Part shown: piece by piece, positions 59,440 through 64,000 of the stretch
Layout of the letters: each line of letters begins with the position of its first letter
Position numbering within the stretch: position 1 is the first letter of the stretch
NCBI GenBank assembly: GCA_021404525.1
Contig: JAAWWE010000001.1
Location: forward strand, 186,001 to 250,000
Direction: 5' to 3'
From: Rhodobiaceae bacterium
Lineage (GTDB): Bacteria; Pseudomonadota; Alphaproteobacteria; Parvibaculales; Parvibaculaceae
Length of the DNA stretch: 64,000 bases
Program-made: the position numbers and the translations under genes
The notes under the pieces: model-generated
What the model saw: the letters and a program-made list of their open reading frames with translations, nothing else
Told to the model about the DNA's origin: nothing
Databases searched by the model: none

Positions 59440-59834
59440 CCCGTAAGGCTGGCAGTGAGGCAGCTGGCACTACCTTGGGCAAGGACTGCGCCGTCCTGAT
59501 TTTCGCACCAGACATCCAGCTCGCACCGATCGCTGTCTTGTTCCGCTATGCCGACAAAGCGGGCTTTGGGCGTGAACGTATCTCCATCGTAGAGCGGCGA
59601 CAGATACTTGATTTCGATTTCGCCCTGCTTCAACCAGTCATGCCCAAAAAGCGCGATGAGCATTTCTGAGATTTGGGTGAAGTGGTACTCATTGAGTATC
59701 AGGCCTCCTTTGAAGCCTGCTTCTTTGGCCGCACCGTCGCTATGCAACGGTGCGTCATGATCGAAATTTCGCGCGACCTTTGAAGTGCCGGTGAAAACAC
59801 TTCCAGACTCAATCTTCATGCCGGGTTCTGTCAT
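59430..59834 (-). CDS. MaoC-like hydratase subunit, catalytic type
   Basis: 134 aa, one hot-dog domain. VARNFDHDAPLHSDGAAKEAGFKGGLIL is the hydratase-2 region: the D and H of this D-x4-H-like stretch form the active site, and GGLIL(N) is the following helix start. YLSPLYDGDTFTPKARFVG is the paired strand. It should hydrate an enoyl-CoA to the 3-hydroxy product, working with the 156-residue partner overlapping it by 10 bases. The PhyH-like gene lies 30 bases upstream on the same strand, so the three may be one operon. Confidence 0.82.
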   Translation of the reverse strand: MTEPGMKIESGSVFTGTSKVARNFDHDAPLHSDGAAKEAGFKGGLILNEYHFTQISEMLIALFGHDWLKQGEIEIKYLSPLYDGDTFTPKARFVGIAEQDSDRCELDVWCENQDGAVLAQGSASCLTASLTGWS

Positions 59835-59863
59835 GACACTGTCTCCATAGACGGAAAGCGACT

Positions 59864-60694
59864 TCAGGTGGATTCGAACAATTTCTCAGGTGCCGCCAGT
59901 TCAACACCTTCACCTGGTGCGCCCGGTGTCGAGAAAAAACCGAGAACGGGGCCACCCCGTGAATATCCTAATAGGGCGCGGAGTTCAGGCGATAGATCTT
60001 TAGCGACATCGGGCGGACAGGACAGATACTGGTTCTCTTCCTGGCGGAGCCAATTGAGCGTGTAGTGGAGAAGAACGCCGAGGCGGTTACTGTCAGATGT
60101 ATTTTCACCGCCCCCATGGATCACCGTGCCGGAGTAAATCAGAACAGAGCCGGGTTTCATCTCCGCTGAGACAATTTCGTGCGGCTCGGGCGTTCGGTCT
60201 TTATCCCATGTGTGAGACCCGGGGACGAGCTGGGTTGCGCCATTCTCTTTTGTGAACGCGCTTGCCGCCCAAATGGTGCTGAGCTGGGTTTCTATCCGCC
60301 TGGGAATATGGCCTCCCCAGACACCGCGGTCGCGATGCAGCTCTTGGGCTGTTTCCCCAGGCCCAATGCTGACGGCCTGGGTAAAGTGAAGTTGATATCC
60401 ATCCGCGTGACGGCCCAGATAGTCGGAACATACCGCGTTCACGACCGGATGAAGGGCAAGATCGCGGGAGGCGGGCACTCTTGCCATCAAGGCACCGACC
60501 CTTTTGGTCTCGTGGCCCGCGAATTCGTTTTTCCCCTTAGCCGTGGTGCCAAGATAGGGTGCGAGCTCAGCCTGCAATCGGGTCAACTGATCTGATGAAA
60601 GAACATCCTCAACGATCAGTGCCGCGTCGCGATCTAGGCAGGCACAGATTTCTTCAGTGGAAGCGGTTGCAGGAAGGTAAGTGATGCTAGCCAT
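59864..60694 (-). CDS. phytanoyl-CoA dioxygenase (PhyH) family protein
   Basis: 276 aa from the ATG at 60694; the longer frame to 60952 crosses the TetR gene. The iron site is H120-x-D122 (ELHRDRGVWGG) and distal H193 (YSGTVIHGGG), with R further on for 2-oxoglutarate. PhyH members hydroxylate the alpha-carbon of CoA esters or other substrates. With the split MaoC pair next to it, a role in handling a branched acyl-CoA is plausible but not shown. A TetR gene lies 41 bases upstream on the same strand. Confidence 0.84.
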   Translation of the reverse strand: MASITYLPATASTEEICACLDRDAALIVEDVLSSDQLTRLQAELAPYLGTTAKGKNEFAGHETKRVGALMARVPASRDLALHPVVNAVCSDYLGRHADGYQLHFTQAVSIGPGETAQELHRDRGVWGGHIPRRIETQLSTIWAASAFTKENGATQLVPGSHTWDKDRTPEPHEIVSAEMKPGSVLIYSGTVIHGGGENTSDSNRLGVLLHYTLNWLRQEENQYLSCPPDVAKDLSPELRALLGYSRGGPVLGFFSTPGAPGEGVELAAPEKLFEST

Positions 60695-60734
60695 TATCTG
60701 GATCCGGTAGTTGGAGCATATGTAATCTTGACTG

Positions 60735-61295
60735 TCAGCAGTCGGTCGAGGGGAAGAGCGGTGTGAGTAGCGTGCGCAGACAGGAGCGCTGTTGTTTGGC
60801 AGGCCATAGGTCCGGATTGAGCGTTGCGCAGAGGCCAACGCCATCAAGTGCCGCAATGGCTTCCCGCACAATGCTCCGCTCTGACTCTTTAAGACCTGCC
60901 GAGCACAGGATAAGCGTCTCCAACTTTGCGTAAGCCTGCCGGTAAAGATCATTCATGGTGGTTGATGTTTGTGCACGGCCGCAAAAAGCCAGCCATACAC
61001 TCCACCCTCGCCGCCGTTGATCCGTGGTTGGCAGGCAATTGAGGAACCGTTCAATCTCCCAACCGCCCTCGTAAGCTTCAATTCCCCTAAAGAGCTGTCG
61101 CCAGGATTCCTCAAAAGCGGCAATCAGAACCGCATCCTTATCTTCGAAATAGTAGGTAACGGCACCGGTTGTGACACCGGCTTTACGGGCGACATCGGTT
61201 AGCTTTACCCGGTCGAGACCCTTCTCATGGATGGCATCCAGGGCGGCCGCAGCTATTGCCTGCGCCTTCTTTGGCAATTCTGTCTGAATCATCAT
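60735..61295 (-). CDS. TetR-family transcriptional regulator upstream of PhyH/MaoC genes
   Basis: 186 aa. The helix-turn-helix is LTDVARKAGVTTGAVTYYFEDKDAVLIAAF (~30-58), of the YYF type. The likely start is one of the two tandem ATG codons at 61295 and 61292; there is no ribosome-binding site, and a GTG at 61334 would add 13 residues. The palindrome CATAAT-N4-ATTATG covers the start. It is the first gene of a minus-strand run with PhyH and MaoC genes and probably represses that set. Leaderless translation is possible. Confidence 0.85.
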   Translation of the reverse strand: MMIQTELPKKAQAIAAAALDAIHEKGLDRVKLTDVARKAGVTTGAVTYYFEDKDAVLIAAFEESWRQLFRGIEAYEGGWEIERFLNCLPTTDQRRRGWSVWLAFCGRAQTSTTMNDLYRQAYAKLETLILCSAGLKESERSIVREAIAALDGVGLCATLNPDLWPAKQQRSCLRTLLTPLFPSTDC

Positions 61296-61308
61296 AATGG
61301 TGATTATG
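61293..61308. promoter_or_regulatory. palindrome over the TetR start codon, probable self-operator
   Basis: CATAAT-GGTG-ATTATG, a 6-4-6 symmetric site (61293-61308) overlapping the start codon of the TetR gene. TetR repressors commonly bind such sites in their own promoter. The next plus-strand gene is far away, so the site controls only this operon. Confidence 0.6.
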
Positions 61309-61368
61309 TTTTTTGCGCAGCAAAAGTCAATCACCTACTGGACGCAGAAATTGCGGAGAGACCTTTGG

Positions 61369-62493
61369 CTAGTCGGGCATGGAAAGGGTGAACTCTTTAA
61401 ACCCAAAGTCGGCACCATTGATGCGAAGCGACAGGCCCTGTTTGCCGGCATAATATTTCCGCGTCGTGATGGGCTTGATCGGGTGCGTTTTCTCGATGGT
61501 GAGCCGCTCACCCGGCGCGAGTGACAGTTTCTTCCATTTAAAGACCTTGCCAACACGGTCGCCATTCGCCTTTTTGAAGTGGACGAGATAGTCGATCACG
61601 AGCGATTGTGGCTTCTTGGATGTAGAGGCGAGGTTTGCGGAGAACTGAAGTGCGTCCCCATACCGGACGGTCTTCGTGCCAATGGTGATTTTTGGTTCAT
61701 CGATCTGAGGCGCACCCAGACCAAAGGCATCAAGAGTGGGCTTGTGGCCCTGCTTGATGAGCGAGCGGCAGGCGTGGCGCACAAGTTTTTCCCGCTTCGC
61801 GTTTGCGCCCTTCAGCCATTTCTTGGCGAGTTTTGCAACGCGGTCTGGATGATCCTTGGCAATGTCATTGAGATGGTTGGCAACAGAGCGGCGTACATAC
61901 TCTTCCGGATCGTCGCGCAACGCCTCGAGCAGCGGCAACATAGGGGAGGGATCTTCAATCAGGCGCGGGAGCTGCATGCCCCAGGGCAGCCGGGGGCGAG
62001 TGCCCTCTGACAACAGGCGTCGTACGTGAAAATCTGGATGATCAACCCATTCACTCATAATGTTGAGGGCGCGCTCCTGATCTTCAATGAGGAAATACCG
62101 CACATCAAACTCTGAAGAGAAGTGACCCGTCATATCTCTCAGGAGGTTGAGTGAGCCCTCGAAGTCCTTCAATCCGTGCTGCCCCACCACCATGCCAAGT
62201 GGAAACATGCCCCAACCGGTAATTCCGTCGGCATCGCTCTGTTGGCCTTTTTCAGTTCCGTGTGGATGCAGCATCGCGCGAATGATTTTGGCGCGTTTTT
62301 TTGGCGCAGACGGCAATGCCTCATGCAGGTGATCAGCGATGAGCTGCGCCCGATCTTTTAATTCTAATTCATCCAGATCTTTCAGGATGGAAGTCTCAAA
62401 ACCCTTGGGTTCAAAGCCAGTGACCTGGAACTGCAATTGCGCGCTGATCTGTCGGACAAGGTCAGCAGAGATTCTGTTCTTGAACGGTTCCAT
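61369..62493 (-). CDS. alkC: AlkC-type DNA alkylation-repair glycosylase
   Basis: 374 aa. The N-terminal ~240 residues are HEAT-like helices (VRRLLSEGTRPRLPWGMQLP, LEALRDDPEEYVRRSVANHLNDIAKDHPD, KREKLVRHACRSLIKQG), as in AlkC/AlkD non-flipping glycosylases. The C-terminal ~110 residues (ITIGTKTVRYGDALQFSANLA.. RKYYAGKQGLSLRINGADFG) form an Ig-like sheet that marks AlkC. It removes N-methylated purines such as 3-methyladenine. It is divergent from dusA with 132 bases between the starts. No SOS or Ada box was recognised. Confidence 0.82.
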   Translation of the reverse strand: MEPFKNRISADLVRQISAQLQFQVTGFEPKGFETSILKDLDELELKDRAQLIADHLHEALPSAPKKRAKIIRAMLHPHGTEKGQQSDADGITGWGMFPLGMVVGQHGLKDFEGSLNLLRDMTGHFSSEFDVRYFLIEDQERALNIMSEWVDHPDFHVRRLLSEGTRPRLPWGMQLPRLIEDPSPMLPLLEALRDDPEEYVRRSVANHLNDIAKDHPDRVAKLAKKWLKGANAKREKLVRHACRSLIKQGHKPTLDAFGLGAPQIDEPKITIGTKTVRYGDALQFSANLASTSKKPQSLVIDYLVHFKKANGDRVGKVFKWKKLSLAPGERLTIEKTHPIKPITTRKYYAGKQGLSLRINGADFGFKEFTLSMPD

Positions 62494-62625
62494 AGGGCTC
62501 TGCCTGCTGAAATAACATCAGATTTTCGCGGTCTTGGTAGTCGAAGGCTCCTGCCACCAGACTGTCAGGAGAGTATAGAGCAGACGGACTTGCCGGGAGG
62601 GAATAGCTCGGGCATAGATGTTCCT

Positions 62626-63651
62626 ATGAGCAAGATCCCTGAGCCCAGCCGCCGCTTCTCTGTGGCACCGATGATGGAGTGGACTGATCGTCATGATCGG
62701 TTCTTCCTCAGGCTCATCACGCAGAAGGCCCTTCTCTATACAGAGATGGTGACAGCGCCGGCGATCATTCACGGGAAGCGGGACTATCTTCTCGGCTTCG
62801 ATGAAGCTGAACACCCTGTCGCGGTGCAGCTTGGGGGTAGTGATCCGAAAGAGCTGACCGAAGCGGCGCGAATTGCCGAGGGGTACGGGTATGACGAGAT
62901 CAATCTGAATGTTGGCTGTCCGTCAGATAGAGTGCAATCCGGCCGCTTTGGTGCCTGCCTTATGAAAGAGCCAGACCTGGTCGCGGACTGTGTCGCGGCT
63001 ATGTCCGCCGAGGTGACGGTGCCCGTGACGGTAAAATGTCGGATCGGGGTGGATGATCAGGACCCGCGAGAAGCCCTGCCAACCCTGATCGAAAAAGTGC
63101 GTGCCGCCGGGTGCCGGACAATCATCGTGCATGCCCGAAAGGCCTGGCTTGAAGGTCTGTCGCCCAAGGAAAACCGGACCGTGCCGCCGCTGGACTATGA
63201 GCTGGTCTACGAAATGAAACGAGCCTTTGCCGATCTTGAAATCTGTATCAATGGTGGCGTCACGACGCTCGACGAAACAGAAGAGCACCTAACCCAGGTT
63301 GATGGCGTGATGATGGGGCGCATGGCTTACGAACGCCCGTATGTTTTGGCAGGTGTTGACCAACGCCTGTTTGGCGTTGCAACGCCTGCCCGAACGCGTC
63401 ATGAAGTAATTGACGCCTTCCTGCCTTACATCGCGCGGCGACTGGAAGAAGGCGTGAACCTTCACGCCATGACCCGCCACATTCTGGGTCTCTTTCAGGG
63501 CATGCCGGGCGCGCGGGCCTGGCGGCGGCATATCAGTGAAAACGCCTATAAAAAGGGTGCCGATATCTCCGTGGTTACCGAGGCATTGTCGAAAATTCAA
63601 ACAAACGCGACAGCTGAGCCGTCAGGCGACGTCGAACGCGTGGGGACTTAA
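62626..63651 (+). CDS. dusA: tRNA-dihydrouridine synthase A
   Basis: 341 aa. FSVAPMMEWTDRHDRFFLR and the FMN-barrel core lead to NLNVGCPSDRVQSGRFGACLM (C98 and C111; one is the expected proton donor). MGRMAYERPY and the C-terminal helical RNA-binding domain (MTRHILGLFQGMPGARAWRRHI) are DusA-type. It reduces uridine to dihydrouridine in the tRNA D-loop using FMN and NADPH. ATG at 62626 starts the known fold; the longer frame to 62437 has no similarity. A TauE gene follows after 3 bases. Confidence 0.93.
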   Translation: MSKIPEPSRRFSVAPMMEWTDRHDRFFLRLITQKALLYTEMVTAPAIIHGKRDYLLGFDEAEHPVAVQLGGSDPKELTEAARIAEGYGYDEINLNVGCPSDRVQSGRFGACLMKEPDLVADCVAAMSAEVTVPVTVKCRIGVDDQDPREALPTLIEKVRAAGCRTIIVHARKAWLEGLSPKENRTVPPLDYELVYEMKRAFADLEICINGGVTTLDETEEHLTQVDGVMMGRMAYERPYVLAGVDQRLFGVATPARTRHEVIDAFLPYIARRLEEGVNLHAMTRHILGLFQGMPGARAWRRHISENAYKKGADISVVTEALSKIQTNATAEPSGDVERVGT

Positions 63652-63654
63652 GCC

Positions 63655-64000
63655 ATGGAGTTTATGGGACTGGAGCTCGGCGAACTGATCTTGTTCGCGG
63701 GTGCGCTGCTGGTGACCGGTGTTATTGCAGGCATTCTCGCGGGGCTATTGGGTGTCGGCGGCGGCATTGTGATTGTGCCGGTGCTCTTTCACATGTTTAC
63801 CCTGATCGGGATTGACGAAAGCGTGCGTATGCATCTCGCTGTTGGCACATCGCTTGGGACGATTATTCCCACATCCATTCGCTCGGTGCGGGCCCATCAC
63901 AAAAAAGGGGCGGTTGATATCGACCTGCTTAAGCGTTGGGCTTTGCCCATGCTCATCGGCGTCGCAATCGGCACCGCCGTCGCGGCCTACGTGAATGGCG
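63655..64000 (+). CDS. TauE/SafE-family anion exporter, N-terminal part (3' end outside window)
   Basis: About 115 residues are visible to the window edge. ILAGLLGVGGGIVIVPVLFH is the first half of the inverted-repeat signature, with LAVGTSLGTIIPTSIRSVRAHHKKGAVD following and a further helix ALPMLIGVAIGTAVAAYV. The family moves sulfonates, sulfite or other small anions out of the cell. It starts 3 bases after dusA, so it is probably co-transcribed. Substrate unknown. Confidence 0.88.
   Translation, partial: MEFMGLELGELILFAGALLVTGVIAGILAGLLGVGGGIVIVPVLFHMFTLIGIDESVRMHLAVGTSLGTIIPTSIRSVRAHHKKGAVDIDLLKRWALPMLIGVAIGTAVAAYVNG

Noticed and set aside
1..64000. tRNA, rRNA and CRISPR arrays
   Set aside because: No T-loop motifs in intergenic gaps, no rRNA-like blocks, and no regularly spaced direct repeats were found by eye.

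Overview
The window looks like chromosomal DNA of a moderately GC-rich alphaproteobacterium, probably a Hyphomicrobiales/Parvibaculum-like lineage. The main evidence is the block ccmI...ccmE-ccmF-ccmH-(hydrolase/OsmC)-degP-response regulator-histidine kinase...HU-glnE, whose order recalls the rhizobial cycHJKL-degP region. PleC/DivJ-like PAS kinases and many acyl-CoA enzymes fit the same group. I see no transposase, integrase, phage gene, CRISPR array, rRNA or tRNA. Gene density is high, and no gap between called genes exceeds 300 bases.

Layout. 1-3319: end of an SDR gene, two adjacent acyl-CoA dehydrogenase genes that look like the two halves of a heteromeric enzyme, and a nitroreductase. 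3407-6420: PepSY protein, OmpR-type regulator, kinase and a glycine-zipper lipoprotein; the promoters at both ends carry the same TGAAC/GTTCA box. 6553-15676: DUF1304 and YihY/BrkB membrane proteins, a thiolase, an unknown 470-residue protein, D-cysteine desulfhydrase, CoA transferase and a membrane PAS kinase. 15804-28063: cytochrome c maturation genes interrupted by a lipoprotein gene and a chitosanase-like gene, then hydrolase-OsmC fusion, DegP, a second two-component pair, a dehydrogenase and HU. 28147-31083: glnE.

31328-39630: a translationally coupled operon of two phytoene-desaturase-like flavoproteins and a GcvT-like protein, then an EF-hand / ECF sigma / putative anti-sigma / heavy-metal-sensor-like operon, then a glutamine-synthetase-like ligase. 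39639-49473: orphan PAS kinase, aminopeptidase N, and an RND efflux permease and adaptor divergent from a MarR regulator. 49703-61295: a second split acyl-CoA dehydrogenase pair, an MltF-like lytic transglycosylase, a FabY-like ketosynthase, TauD-like and PhyH-like dioxygenases, two TetR regulators with palindromes at their promoters, a split MaoC hydratase pair and two proteins of unknown function. 61369-end: AlkC-type DNA glycosylase, DusA and the start of a TauE/SafE exporter.

How the genes may work together. The two ends of the window hold parts for CoA-dependent breakdown of bulky or branched acids: split dehydrogenases, split hydratase, thiolase, CoA transferase, SDR and dioxygenases. 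The middle holds envelope functions: cytochrome c maturation, DegP, two two-component systems, an ECF system and RND efflux. The best candidates for undescribed biology are the flavoprotein/flavoprotein/GcvT-like operon near a glutamine-synthetase-like ligase, and the TetR-controlled unknown locus at 56675-58961. All functions are inferred from reading the sequence; no database search was run.
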